64,000 nucleotides of DNA. Source: Gammaproteobacteria bacterium. GTDB taxonomy: Bacteria; Pseudomonadota; Gammaproteobacteria; Pseudomonadales; JADFDG01. The position numbers were made by a program, and so were the translations under genes. The notes below the pieces were generated by a model that had not been told where the DNA came from, made no database searches, and worked only from the letters and a program-made list of their open reading frames with translations. Below are positions 36,233 to 45,115 of this stretch, in pieces (the first letter of the stretch is position 1; every line of letters starts with the position of its first letter). The stretch covers positions 1 through 64,000 of the forward strand of contig JADFDG010000015.1 in NCBI GenBank assembly GCA_018262975.1, in the 5' to 3' direction.

Positions 36233-36997
36233 TTGCACGACGCGCCGCACTTCCTGGTCATCAAGACCGGCAAGACCTACGACCACATCCGCGCGCAACA
36301 TGGCTGTTTCGAAGACTGGATGATCGCCGCGCTGGGCGTGCCGCCGGAAACGGTGCGCGTGGTCAGCGTGTTCGAGGGCGGCCTGCTGCCGGCGCACCTC
36401 GACAACGTGCTGGGCATCGTCATCACCGGCTCGCCGGCGATGGTCACCGAGCGCCAGCCCTGGAGCGAAGCAGTGGCACGCTGGCTGGATTTCGAGATCA
36501 ACGAGCGGCAGTCGCGCGTCCCGGTGATCGGCATCTGCTACGGGCACCAGCTGATCGCCCATGCGCTGGGCGGGCGGGTCGACTACAACCCGCGCGGCCG
36601 CGAGATCGGCACGGTGGAGATCCGCGCCACCGGCGCCCAACTCGACGATCCGCTGCTGGGCAGCCTCGCGTTCCCCCTGGAGGCCCACGTTACCCACCTG
36701 CAGAGCGTCATGGAGTTGCCGCCGGGCGCCACGCTGCTGGCCGCCAGCGCGCTGGAGCCGCACCACGCCTATCGCGTAGGTGATGCCGTGTGGGGCGTGC
36801 AGTTCCACCCGGAGTTCACCGTCGACATCATGCATGCCTACATCGACACCCTCGGCGAGCGCATGGCCGGCGAGGGCCTCGACGTGGAGGCCATCCGCGC
36901 CGCGGTGCGCCCGGCGCCGCTGGCGGGCGGGCTGCTGTCGCGCTTTGCCCGACTGGCGCTGGCGCGCGCCGAAGCCGGGTTACGCACCGACACTTGA
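36233..36997 (+). CDS. Class I glutamine amidotransferase
   Basis: The 254-residue protein has the glutaminase triad: nucleophile Cys102 in GICYGHQL, His192 and Glu194 in QFHPEF. It is a free-standing class I amidotransferase of the GMP-synthase-like/YfeJ type, which releases ammonia from glutamine or hydrolyses gamma-glutamyl compounds. The partner or substrate is unknown. The start is a TTG, preferred because a good GGAGG lies about seven bases upstream and no ATG is available before the conserved N-terminus. It is flanked by two unrelated lipoprotein genes. Confidence 0.85.
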   Translation: MHDAPHFLVIKTGKTYDHIRAQHGCFEDWMIAALGVPPETVRVVSVFEGGLLPAHLDNVLGIVITGSPAMVTERQPWSEAVARWLDFEINERQSRVPVIGICYGHQLIAHALGGRVDYNPRGREIGTVEIRATGAQLDDPLLGSLAFPLEAHVTHLQSVMELPPGATLLAASALEPHHAYRVGDAVWGVQFHPEFTVDIMHAYIDTLGERMAGEGLDVEAIRAAVRPAPLAGGLLSRFARLALARAEAGLRTDT

Positions 36998-37058
36998 GCC
37001 GGCGTGCCCCGGGGCATACCCTGCGCCCCTCGGTATCGCGCGTTCCCCGGTGAATCCC

Positions 37059-38516
37059 ATGCGTTCCATCCCTGCCCTGCTCGCCCCGCTGGCCATGGCC
37101 GGCCTGCTTGCCGCCTGTGACGGCGAGAAAGCCGACTACACCACCGACATCTACGACATCAGCTGGGTGTTCGTGGCCGGTGATGCCACCTTCGAGGAGG
37201 CCGGCATCTACGGCCCCGATGCGCTGAAGCCCGGCGCGCGCAGCGGTGCCGTCACCTGGGGCGACGCCGACAACCTGTGGCTGTTCGGCGGCCGTGGCCG
37301 CGACGGCGCGGATGCCTTCGGCAACCTCAATGACCTGTGGCGCTACGACGGCACTGCGTGGATCCATATCGACGGCAGCGACCTGGTCGGCAGTGCCGGC
37401 GTCTATGGCACGCAGGGCGTCCCGCACGCCGAAAACCAGCCGGGCGCGCGGCGTGATGCGCTGTCGTGGACCGACGACCAGGGCAACTTCTGGCTGTTCG
37501 GCGGCTTCGGCTTCGACGAGAGCGCCAGCGAAGGCTGGCTCAATGACCTGTGGGTCTACCAGTGGGACGCGGAGGCCGCTGCCGGCCTGTGGACCTGGGT
37601 GGGCGGTGCGAAGACCGTGAATGCTTATGGCGTCTACGGCACGCAGGGCACGCCCGACCCGCTCAACTGGCCGGGTGCCCGCAGCGAGGCCGCCGGCTGG
37701 GTGGAGCTCGAGACCCTCGATACCGACCCGGTTACCACCCAGGCGCGCAACCTCTGGCTGTTCGGCGGCTACGGCAACGGCGTGAGCCCCGAATGTTGCG
37801 TGCTCAATGACCTCTGGCGCTACCAGCCGGGCGACCCGGTCACTGCCGTCGGCACCTGGACCTGGATCAAGGGCAGTGACAGCGCCAACGCCATCCCGGT
37901 TTACGGCAGTACCGGTTTCTCCGACCCGGCCAACGTCCCCGGTGCCCGCCGCGGCATGGTGGCCTGGCGCGAGAGTCACGGCGGCGTCTGGCTCTACGGT
38001 GGCCGTGGCTTCAACACCACCGGTGGCGAAGTGGTGTTCGGCGAGCTGTGGAAACTGGTCTACAACGACGTCGACCCGGTAAACCCGACCTGGGACTGGG
38101 CCTACGTTGCCGGCACCCAGGGCGCCTTTGCCGCGCCGGTGTACGCCGCGCGCGGCGTGGTGTCCTTCAACAACCAGCCGGGCAGCCGTTACCGGCCGCA
38201 GGCCTGGACCACCGCCGATGACCGCCTCTGCCTGTTCGGCGGCGAGGTCTGGGGCAGCGCCACCGCGACCGCGCCCACCTGGCCGGCCGACCTCTGGTGC
38301 TTCGACGTGCTCGCCTGGAACTGGCTGGGCGGCACCACTGTCGACAGCCCCGCCGGTGACTACCCGGCCCTTGGCGGTCGTGGCACGCCCGGCGGCCGTG
38401 CCGCGGGCGCCGGCTGGGTCGATGCGCTCGATACGCTGTGGCTGTTCGGCGGCGAGTCCGTGGATGCCGAGGGTGACCTCGCGCGCCGCAACGACCTGTG
38501 GCTGATCGCGCCCTGA
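37059..38516 (+). CDS. Kelch-like repeat lipoprotein
   Basis: The 485-residue protein starts with a lipoprotein signal (APLAMAGLLAAC, acylated Cys20). About six to seven blades follow with the kelch pattern (NLWLFGGRGRDG, NFWLFGGFGFDES, GVWLYGGRGFN, LCLFGGEVWGS, TLWLFGGESVD), each before a NDLW-type segment. This predicts a beta-propeller anchored in the outer membrane. Galactose-oxidase-like propellers share this shape but no catalytic residues were identified. The ATG at 37059 is preferred to GTG 37050. The function is unknown. Confidence 0.8.
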   Translation: MRSIPALLAPLAMAGLLAACDGEKADYTTDIYDISWVFVAGDATFEEAGIYGPDALKPGARSGAVTWGDADNLWLFGGRGRDGADAFGNLNDLWRYDGTAWIHIDGSDLVGSAGVYGTQGVPHAENQPGARRDALSWTDDQGNFWLFGGFGFDESASEGWLNDLWVYQWDAEAAAGLWTWVGGAKTVNAYGVYGTQGTPDPLNWPGARSEAAGWVELETLDTDPVTTQARNLWLFGGYGNGVSPECCVLNDLWRYQPGDPVTAVGTWTWIKGSDSANAIPVYGSTGFSDPANVPGARRGMVAWRESHGGVWLYGGRGFNTTGGEVVFGELWKLVYNDVDPVNPTWDWAYVAGTQGAFAAPVYAARGVVSFNNQPGSRYRPQAWTTADDRLCLFGGEVWGSATATAPTWPADLWCFDVLAWNWLGGTTVDSPAGDYPALGGRGTPGGRAAGAGWVDALDTLWLFGGESVDAEGDLARRNDLWLIAP

Positions 38517-38526
38517 GTTCCTGAAC

Positions 38527-38549
38527 GCGCCGGCTCAGCGGGCCGGCGC
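38527..38549. terminator. Hairpin between convergent genes
   Basis: GCGCCGGC (38527-38534) and GCCGGCGC (38542-38549) form an 8-bp stem whose loop holds the stop codon of the minus-strand DUF4197 gene. There is no clear T-run, so it may act weakly or in both directions. Confidence 0.4.
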
Positions 38550-39872
38550 GGCGAAGGCCTTGCGCAGCCGCTGGGTGCTGCGCTTTTCCGGCACCTGGCG
38601 TACCAGCGTTTCCTCGTTGCCAATCGCGGCATACAGCCCGTTCGCCGCACCGTCCACCACGTGCTGTTCGATGTCGACTGCCGGCAGTTTCTCGCCGCGC
38701 AGTTGCCGGTACTGCTCGTTGAACGCCTGCAGGCTGTCCTGCGTACCGGTGCGTCGCAGGGTATCCGGCATCACCGCGCGCAGCGCCGCCACCAGCGTGC
38801 CTTCGCCGTGGTTGCGCAGCACTTGCGTGGCTGCGGTGTCGTCGGCGCCGTGCAGGACAATCTGCGCATCGCGCACCGGCAGGCGTTTGATGCTCTGTTG
38901 CAGCGTCGGCCACATCTGCGGCGCGGCAATCTCGGCCGATACGTTCAGGTCGCTTTCCAGGTCATCGACAACGCGCCCCTGGCCGGCTTCGCGCAGCGCG
39001 GCTGCTGCCGCCTGCAACGGTTCAGGCAAACCGATGCGCAGCGCCGGGTTCTTCAGGTAGCCGCCCGGTCGCGCCAGTGACGCAACCGCGCGACTGCCGG
39101 CTACCTCCAGCAACTCGCGCACCACGGCGATGGCGGCGCGTTCGGCACGCGACGGCTTCGCGGTGACGGCGGTCACCGGCGCCGCCAGCGGCTCGCTGGT
39201 GGCGGCCGGCAGCAGGAATGCCGGCGACTCCTGGCGCAGGCGCGCTTCCTCCACCAGCATGCGCAGGCAGATGCCGTTGATGCCGCGCTGGCGCAGTTCC
39301 GGCTCGACGTCGAAGCCCTCGATGTCCGAGAGCACCGGGATGGCGTTGTAGTTGTCCACCAGGATGCGCTGGGCGCGGAAGTAGCCGGCTTCGTCCAGCG
39401 CGGCGTGCAGCACCGGCGCCCAGGCTTCTTCCAGCGTCGCGCGGTCGTCGCACAGCAGGGCGGTGGCCGTCGGCGCGGTGCCTTCCAGCAGCGCGTCGGC
39501 ATCGAGGAAGGTGCGCTGCGCGATCAGTTGCGTGAACAGCGGCATCGACTTGCCGGCCGCCAGCTCCACGCCGCGGTTGATGTCGGCCATCAGCTGGTCC
39601 ACCAGCCGCCCGTGCCCTGCCGCCAGCATCAGCGACGTGGTTGGCTGCGCGGCCTGCGGCACCGGCAGGCGGGTGTCATCGAAGCGGTCGTAACCTTTCG
39701 GCAGCGCCAGGTCGGCCGTGGCGCGGCGCGCCGTCTCCGCCAGCAATGCGCGCACGCGTTCGGCGGTGGCGCCGTCGCTGCCGCGCGTGACCAGCGTCGT
39801 TGGCGCGTCGCTGGCGTGCAGCAGTGGCGACAGCAGTGCGAGGCAAAGCAGGGATGGTCGCAGCAGTTTCAT
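38535..39872 (-). CDS. Protein with two DUF4197-like domains
   Basis: The 445-residue exported protein has a signal peptide (LLRPSLLCLALLSPLLHA). Two consecutive regions each resemble DUF4197. The C-terminal one is close to the family consensus (GGYLKNPALRIGLPEPLQ, a DAQIVLHGADDTAATQ segment, GLYAAIGNEETLVRQ). The N-terminal one is more diverged (KGYDRFDDTRLPVPQA, FLDADALLEGTAPTATALL). It lies nine bases after a single-domain DUF4197 lipoprotein gene, so duplication in place is likely. The family's function is unknown. ATG 39872 was chosen. Confidence 0.75.
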   Translation of the reverse strand: MKLLRPSLLCLALLSPLLHASDAPTTLVTRGSDGATAERVRALLAETARRATADLALPKGYDRFDDTRLPVPQAAQPTTSLMLAAGHGRLVDQLMADINRGVELAAGKSMPLFTQLIAQRTFLDADALLEGTAPTATALLCDDRATLEEAWAPVLHAALDEAGYFRAQRILVDNYNAIPVLSDIEGFDVEPELRQRGINGICLRMLVEEARLRQESPAFLLPAATSEPLAAPVTAVTAKPSRAERAAIAVVRELLEVAGSRAVASLARPGGYLKNPALRIGLPEPLQAAAAALREAGQGRVVDDLESDLNVSAEIAAPQMWPTLQQSIKRLPVRDAQIVLHGADDTAATQVLRNHGEGTLVAALRAVMPDTLRRTGTQDSLQAFNEQYRQLRGEKLPAVDIEQHVVDGAANGLYAAIGNEETLVRQVPEKRSTQRLRKAFAAPAR

Positions 39873-39881
39873 CGCCGGCAC

Positions 39882-40643
39882 TCAGGGTTTCGGTTTGCCG
39901 AACACCTGGCGCAGCAACTCGGTGGTGCGCTTGGCGGGATCCTGGCGGATCAGCTTCTCCTCGTCGGCGAGCTTCACGAACAGGCCGTCCAGGCTGCGCT
40001 CGAGGATGTGTTGCTCGAGGTCCAGCGACGGCTTGTCCGCCAGCGGCAGCTTGTTGTACACGCCGAGCATGCTCTTGTAGCTGTCGTAGTAGCCGGTCTT
40101 CTGCAGGCTGTCCTGGATGATCGGCGCGAATTGCGTGCGCAGGCTCGACTCGGTCTTGCCGCGGAAATATTGCGTGGCGGCGTTGTCGCCGCCGTTGAGG
40201 ATGCCGATGGCATCGGCCAGCGTCATCTGCGCGACCGCGTTGCGGAATACCGGCACCGCGCGGGCGGCCGCCAGTTCGGCGGCCTCGTTCATGTCGGCTT
40301 CCACCTTGTCCACGTAGCTGCCCATGCCAACGGCGCGCAGGCCCTTGGCCACCGGTTGCACCGACTCGGGCAGCGCGAGGCGCAGCACCGGGTTCTTCGC
40401 GTAGCCGCCGCTGGCCGACAGCGTGGTGGCGGCCCGCTCGCTGCCGATCGCCAGGGCCTCGCGGATGGCGGCGCCGACAGTGGCTTCGCTGTTCTGCGCG
40501 GCGCCGGTGACCATCTGGCTGGTGGCGCCCAGCACCTGGCCGAGCGTGGCGGAATCGAACTGGCAGCCGGCCAGCGCCAGCGGCGCGGCAAGCAGGAGAA
40601 TGTGGCGGGTGCGCCTGGTGCGCGCGCGGTTCCGGCAATCCAT
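39882..40643 (-). CDS. DUF4197 lipoprotein
   Basis: The 253-residue lipoprotein (lipobox APLALAGC, acylated Cys27) has a single complete DUF4197 domain: GGYAKNPVLRLALPESVQ, AELAAARAVPVFRNAVAQMT, DAIGILNGGDNAATQYFR and GLFVKLADEEKLIRQDP. The domain occurs widely in proteobacteria and has no proven function. The ATG at 40643 is preferred to a TTG two codons upstream. It forms an operon with the two-domain paralogue downstream. Confidence 0.85.
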   Translation of the reverse strand: MDCRNRARTRRTRHILLLAAPLALAGCQFDSATLGQVLGATSQMVTGAAQNSEATVGAAIREALAIGSERAATTLSASGGYAKNPVLRLALPESVQPVAKGLRAVGMGSYVDKVEADMNEAAELAAARAVPVFRNAVAQMTLADAIGILNGGDNAATQYFRGKTESSLRTQFAPIIQDSLQKTGYYDSYKSMLGVYNKLPLADKPSLDLEQHILERSLDGLFVKLADEEKLIRQDPAKRTTELLRQVFGKPKP

Positions 40644-40726
40644 GGGCAAGGTCTCCGGGTGGCAACAACCCCGGATGATGCCACGCTCGCGTGCGGGCGT
40701 GTGCCCCGCTGCAACCCGGTCGTCGC

Positions 40727-41644
40727 TCAGTGCCCCAGCACCAGCGCGACATAAGTGGCATAGGCCGCGAACAGCAGGAGAGCCCGCTGCCTGCTGATGA
40801 CCGCGCGTCTCGGCCAGGTGATGAGCACGGCGACGAATGCGCAGGCCAGCGCCGGCGCCACCGTGCGCCAGTCCAGTTGCACCGGCGTGATGGTGGCGGC
40901 GACGCCGACGATGAACAGGCCGTTGAAGATCGTGCTGCCCAGCAACTCGCCGAGGCCGATGTCATCCTGCCCTTGCAGGCGCGCGGCGATGGCCGTGGCG
41001 AGTTCCGGCATGGTGGTGCCCAGCGCCACCAGTACCGCGCCGACGAGGAACTCGCTCAGGCCCCAGGCGAGCGCCAGCGCACGCGCGCCATCCACCACCA
41101 GCTGGCCGGACAGCACCAGCAACGTCAGCCCGGCAATCCCCAGCAGCAGCGGGCGCCGTACCGGTCGCGGCAACGGTGTCACCGGTTCCGCGTCGCGCGC
41201 CGCCAGTGCATCGCGGATCACCGGCACCAGCCAGGCCAGGAATGCGCACAGCAGCACCGCGCCGTCGAGTGAAGACAGCACGCCATCCCAGGCCAGTACC
41301 GCCAGCAGCAGCGGCACGCCGGCCGCCACCGGGAAGTCACGCCGCAGCGTGTCCGGATCCTCGCGCAGCGGGCCGAACAGCAACGCCAGCCCCAGCACCA
41401 GCGTCAGCACCACGACATTGGCACCGATGACGTTGCCGAACGAAATGGCAGGCGCGCCGGCCAACGCCGACGATACGCCGATCATCAATTCCGGGCTGGA
41501 GGTGGCGAATGCCGCCACGGTGACGCCGATGATCGCCGGCGTGACGCGCAGCGCCAGCGCCAGTCCGAGCGCGCCGCGCACGAACAGGTGGCCGCCGGCA
41601 CCGGCGAGCAGGATGCCGGCGAGCAGCGCCAGCGCGTCGTTCAC
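40727..41644 (-). CDS. CaCA-family cation antiporter (YrbG-like)
   Basis: The 305-residue protein has about ten membrane spans and the two alpha repeats of the Ca2+/cation antiporter family (TVAAFATSSPELMIG and LVALGTTMPELATA). The family exchanges Ca2+ or Na+ across the inner membrane. The start is the GTG at 41644, which overlaps the stop of the upstream lyase gene (GTGA), so translation is coupled. An ORF extension further upstream runs into that gene and is not credible. Confidence 0.88.
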   Translation of the reverse strand: MNDALALLAGILLAGAGGHLFVRGALGLALALRVTPAIIGVTVAAFATSSPELMIGVSSALAGAPAISFGNVIGANVVVLTLVLGLALLFGPLREDPDTLRRDFPVAAGVPLLLAVLAWDGVLSSLDGAVLLCAFLAWLVPVIRDALAARDAEPVTPLPRPVRRPLLLGIAGLTLLVLSGQLVVDGARALALAWGLSEFLVGAVLVALGTTMPELATAIAARLQGQDDIGLGELLGSTIFNGLFIVGVAATITPVQLDWRTVAPALACAFVAVLITWPRRAVISRQRALLLFAAYATYVALVLGH

Positions 41645-42576
41645 GTGCGGCAGGGTTCCTGCTTCGCCTGCGCGCGCAATTCCTGCGAGTGCATCCACTT
41701 GAGGATGCGCCCGCCCTGCGGCGATTGCGTGGCTGCCGAGGCAATGGCCACCGCTTCGCGCAGGCCTTCCACGCTGATGCCGGTGTCGAAGCCGCTCTGC
41801 TCGAGCATGTAGACGATGTCCTCGGTGGCGACGTTGCCGGTGGCGCCCGGTGCGAACGGGCAGCCGCCCAGGCCGCCGATCGAGGCGTCGAACTTACGCA
41901 CGCCGAGATCGCAGGCCGTCCATGCGAGTGCCGCGGCCATGCCGCGCGTGTCGTGCAGGTGCACGAAGAAGCGCTCGCTGCCGAACTCGCGCAGCAGCGG
42001 CTTCATGATGTCCTGCATTTGCTTCGGGTTGCCGGCGCCGATGGTGTCGGCGATGGCGATCTCGTGGCTGCCGGCGGCGATCATGCGCCGCGTCAGTTCC
42101 TGCGGCACGTGCACCGGCGTCGGGCCGTCGTAGGGGCAGGCGAACGAGCCGGCGATGTAGGTGCGCGTCTGCACGCCGTCCTTCCGCGCCTGCGCGAGGA
42201 TGGCTTCGCAGCTGGCGATGGCCTGCTCCAGCGACATGTTCAGGTTGCGCTGGTTGAAGGTGTCGGTGGTGGACAGCACCAGCGCGACGGTGCGGTAGCC
42301 GGTGTCACGCGCTCGCTCGTAGCCCTTGAGGTTGGGCACCAGCGCGGTCAGGTGCAGCGCGCGGTCCTGCATCGGCAGCAGCGCGGTGAGGTCAGCCGCA
42401 TCGGCCATCGCCGGCACCGCCTTCGGGTGCACGAACGACACCGGTTCCAGGTGCCGCACGCCGGCGGCCACCAGCGCGTCGAACAACCGCTTCTTGTCGG
42501 CGGTGCCGACGATCACCGGCTGGTTCTGCAGGCCGTCACGCAGCCCGACCTCGTTGATGATGACCTTCTCGCGCAT
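41641..42576 (-). CDS. Hydroxymethylglutaryl-CoA lyase family enzyme
   Basis: The 311-residue TIM-barrel protein has the DRE-TIM metallolyase signatures: EVGLRDGLQNQ at the start, HLHDTRG and the catalytic-Cys signature GGLGGCPFAPGATGN. It would split HMG-CoA or a related 3-hydroxy-acyl-CoA into acetyl-CoA and a keto acid, as in leucine or terpenoid breakdown. No other leucine-degradation genes are beside it, so the substrate is open. ATG 42576 follows GGAGG. It is coupled to the CaCA antiporter by a 4-base overlap. Confidence 0.9.
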   Translation of the reverse strand: MREKVIINEVGLRDGLQNQPVIVGTADKKRLFDALVAAGVRHLEPVSFVHPKAVPAMADAADLTALLPMQDRALHLTALVPNLKGYERARDTGYRTVALVLSTTDTFNQRNLNMSLEQAIASCEAILAQARKDGVQTRTYIAGSFACPYDGPTPVHVPQELTRRMIAAGSHEIAIADTIGAGNPKQMQDIMKPLLREFGSERFFVHLHDTRGMAAALAWTACDLGVRKFDASIGGLGGCPFAPGATGNVATEDIVYMLEQSGFDTGISVEGLREAVAIASAATQSPQGGRILKWMHSQELRAQAKQEPCRT

Positions 42577-42603
42577 CACGGGACTCCTCCTCAGTCCCCC
42601 ATT

Positions 42604-42742
42604 GTAGCGAGGCGGCCACGCCCCCGACCCCCTCATTTTTGTAGCGAGGGGGCCATGCCCCCGACCACCACCAATTCCGTAGCGAGGGGGCCATGCCCCC
42701 GATAACGCGGACCCGCCATCGGGGGCATGGCCCCCTCGCTAC
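42604..42742. repeat. REP-like cluster of four units, locus 4
   Basis: Units at 42604-42627 (two or three mismatches), 42641-42664 and 42679-42702 face right. The unit at 42719-42742 faces left and forms a hairpin with the third. The last unit contains the stop codon of the phosphoethanolamine transferase gene. This is the densest cluster in the window. Confidence 0.88.
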
Positions 42743-44421
42743 AGTGTGTTGGCGGGCCGGCAGGCTGCCGTGATGTCCAGCTCCGGGCTGTAGACCTGCG
42801 TCTGCACGTCGAGCAGGCCCAGCACGGTGTGGAACAGGTTGTCGTGCGACAGCTGCGCGTCCGCGCGCTCGCGCAGGCAGCCGCTGTCCACGCCCGCGCC
42901 CGCGGCAAACCCCGGCGACAGCCACATGACCATCGGCACGTGGGTCTGCGTATCGGGGGCAATTGCGTAGGGCAGGCTGTGCAGGTACAGGTTGTGCTCG
43001 CCCAGCGATTCGCCGTGGTCGGACAGGTACACCAGCGCGGCATCATGCGTGCGGTTGGCTGACAGCAACGCGATCGCCCGCGCGAGCACGTGGTCGGTGT
43101 AGAGGATCGCGTTGTCGTAGCTGTTCACGATCGCTTCCTGGCTGCACTGCGCGAGGTCGGTGGTGTCGCAGGTGGGCGTCCAGCGGCGGAACGCTTCCGG
43201 GTAGCGCTGGAAATACGCCGGCCCGTGGTTGCCCATGCCGTGCAGCACCACCACCAGTGAACCCGGGGTCGCGTCGATGCGCTCGGCCAGGCCGGTGAGC
43301 AGCACTTCGTCCTGGCAGTGCTGGCCTTCGGGGCACAGTTCCGCCACGTACATCTGCTCCTCGCCGTCCTGCGGCAAATCGGCGCACACGCCCTTGCAGC
43401 CGCTCTGGTTGTCCCGCCACAGCACCGACAGGCCGGCATGCGCCAGCACGTGCAGCAGCGATTCGCTGCTGCGGATGCGCGTCTCGTCGTAGTCACGCCT
43501 GCCCCACGCCGAGAACATGCACGGCAGCGACGTTTCCGTGTTGGTGCCGCAACTGCTCACGTGGGTAAAATTGATGACGTCCAGTGCCGCCAGTTGCGGC
43601 GTGGTTTGCCGCGCGTAACCGTTGAGTCCCCAGTTGGCCGCGCGCACCGTTTCGCCGACCACGACCACCAGCACCGCCGGCTTGCGGCCGTTGGCCCAGC
43701 TCGGGCCCGGCCGCGCATCGGTGCCCACGGGCACGCGCGGGCCGGCCGCCGCCTTCGAGGCGCCGGCGCTGATCCGCAGCAACGAGTACAGGTAGTTGCC
43801 CGGCGTGACCAGGTAGCGCACTTCCTTGTGTTCGCGCAGGTGCGGCACCACCGCCTGCGCGGTGAGCGCCAGCCCGCCGATGGTCGCGCCGATGGCCAGC
43901 GCGAACGCCAGCGCACGCCGCAGCATGGCCGGCCGCCAGGGGTCGCCTTGAACCCGCACGCGCCACAGCAACAGCAGCGGCAACACGCCCCAGGCCAGCA
44001 GGTAGGGCACCATTCCCCACGACCACAGGTCCCGCGCTTCGCGGAAGTCGGTCTCCAGGATGTTGCGCAGCATGGGCGGGTCCATGAACACCGGGTAGGT
44101 GTCCATGAAGTAGATCGTCGGCGCGATGGTGACGAACAGCAGCGCCAGCACCGGCTTCGCGGTCCAGCGCGTCAGCAGGCACAGCAGCAGGATCGCCTGC
44201 AGGCCGACCAGCACGAGGAACAGCCCCGGCACGAATTGCCACGCCGGGATGGTGCCGGCCGGGCGGCCTTCCAGCATGGTGTGCCAGAAAACGTGGTTGG
44301 CGGTGAGCGCGAACCAGGCGCTGGCCAGGAAGGCGAGGGTTTCGCTGCGCAGGGACGGGCGCCAGGCGCGCAGGCGGGCAAGTGCGTGGGGCAGGGTCAT
44401 CGGTCCGGTCGCGGTCGTCAT
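42739..44421 (-). CDS. EptA-type phosphoethanolamine transferase
   Basis: The 560-residue enzyme has about five N-terminal membrane spans and a periplasmic alkaline-phosphatase-fold domain. Visible active-site parts are VGETVRAANW, catalytic Thr297 (NTETSLPC), DNAILYTDH and SDHGESLGEH. The Cys pattern in the soluble domain is that of EptA. It moves phosphoethanolamine from phosphatidylethanolamine to lipid A or another envelope acceptor; such changes often lower sensitivity to cationic peptides. It ends in REP DNA, which provides the TAG stop. Regulation is not visible. Confidence 0.9.
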   Translation of the reverse strand: MTTATGPMTLPHALARLRAWRPSLRSETLAFLASAWFALTANHVFWHTMLEGRPAGTIPAWQFVPGLFLVLVGLQAILLLCLLTRWTAKPVLALLFVTIAPTIYFMDTYPVFMDPPMLRNILETDFREARDLWSWGMVPYLLAWGVLPLLLLWRVRVQGDPWRPAMLRRALAFALAIGATIGGLALTAQAVVPHLREHKEVRYLVTPGNYLYSLLRISAGASKAAAGPRVPVGTDARPGPSWANGRKPAVLVVVVGETVRAANWGLNGYARQTTPQLAALDVINFTHVSSCGTNTETSLPCMFSAWGRRDYDETRIRSSESLLHVLAHAGLSVLWRDNQSGCKGVCADLPQDGEEQMYVAELCPEGQHCQDEVLLTGLAERIDATPGSLVVVLHGMGNHGPAYFQRYPEAFRRWTPTCDTTDLAQCSQEAIVNSYDNAILYTDHVLARAIALLSANRTHDAALVYLSDHGESLGEHNLYLHSLPYAIAPDTQTHVPMVMWLSPGFAAGAGVDSGCLRERADAQLSHDNLFHTVLGLLDVQTQVYSPELDITAACRPANTL

Positions 44422-44486
44422 GCGGGGTAAACGCCCGATTCTACCCCTACCAGACTTAGGAAATCATTAACGCCGCCCCGCGGTCG

Positions 44487-44549
44487 TCGGGGGCATGGCC
44501 CCCTCACTACGTACAGCAGGAGCGGTCGGGGTCATGGCCCCCTCGCTAC
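44487..44549 (-). repeat. Two REP-like units in tandem, locus 5
   Basis: Units at 44487-44510 and 44526-44549 both face left, a direct rather than inverted arrangement. One has CACTAC and the other GTCAT, so each has one or two changes. The second includes the stop codon of the hemerythrin gene. Confidence 0.85.
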
Positions 44550-44989
44550 AGCGGTTCGTAGTGCCCTTCCTCGAACCAGCGGTACTTCATGTCCTCGTGC
44601 AGCACGTGGTTGATCAGCCACTGGCGCAGGAACCGACGCAGTTCGGGGGCGTCCAGGCGCTTCGGGTCGGCGAAGTAACGCGCGCGGAAGGCGTTGAGGC
44701 GCTGCACCAGCTGCGTGTGGTGTTCGCGGTGCGAATCCAGTTCCGGGAAGCCCAGTTCGGCCATGTGGTACTCCTCGCGCTCGAAGTGGCCGATCACGTA
44801 GGCCGACAGCGCGTCGAGCACGCCGACGATCAGCGTGGCGGGCGCCGGCGATGGCGCGTCCTCCAGCATCGCGGCGATGGCGAACAGGGTGCGGTGGTCG
44901 GCGTCCAGTTGCGGATCGCCCACGCTGAATTCCGTCGACCACACCAGCGGCGGGTCGTCCCCCGGCATGTTTGGCCTTGCCTGGCTCAT
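44546..44989 (-). CDS. Bacteriohemerythrin-like O2-binding protein
   Basis: The 147-residue four-helix protein has all seven iron ligands at canonical spacing: His32, His68, Glu72, His87, His91, His128 and Asp133. It binds O2 at a di-iron site and could act in oxygen storage, delivery or sensing. No transmembrane or signalling domain is attached. The ATG at 44989 (MSQARPNMPG) is preceded by a GGAGGAAG ribosome site. Its stop codon lies inside a REP unit. Confidence 0.92.
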   Translation of the reverse strand: MSQARPNMPGDDPPLVWSTEFSVGDPQLDADHRTLFAIAAMLEDAPSPAPATLIVGVLDALSAYVIGHFEREEYHMAELGFPELDSHREHHTQLVQRLNAFRARYFADPKRLDAPELRRFLRQWLINHVLHEDMKYRWFEEGHYEPL

Positions 44990-45115
44990 GGCTTCCTCCC
45001 CGGGGGTGCACGGTATGGCGCCCCGCATATACCCCATGCTAGGAGGCCGCCCGGGCGCCCGGTTTGACCATGCGCAGAAATCCCACAGGGGCGGCCGGGA
45101 AAACCCCGGCCAGGG

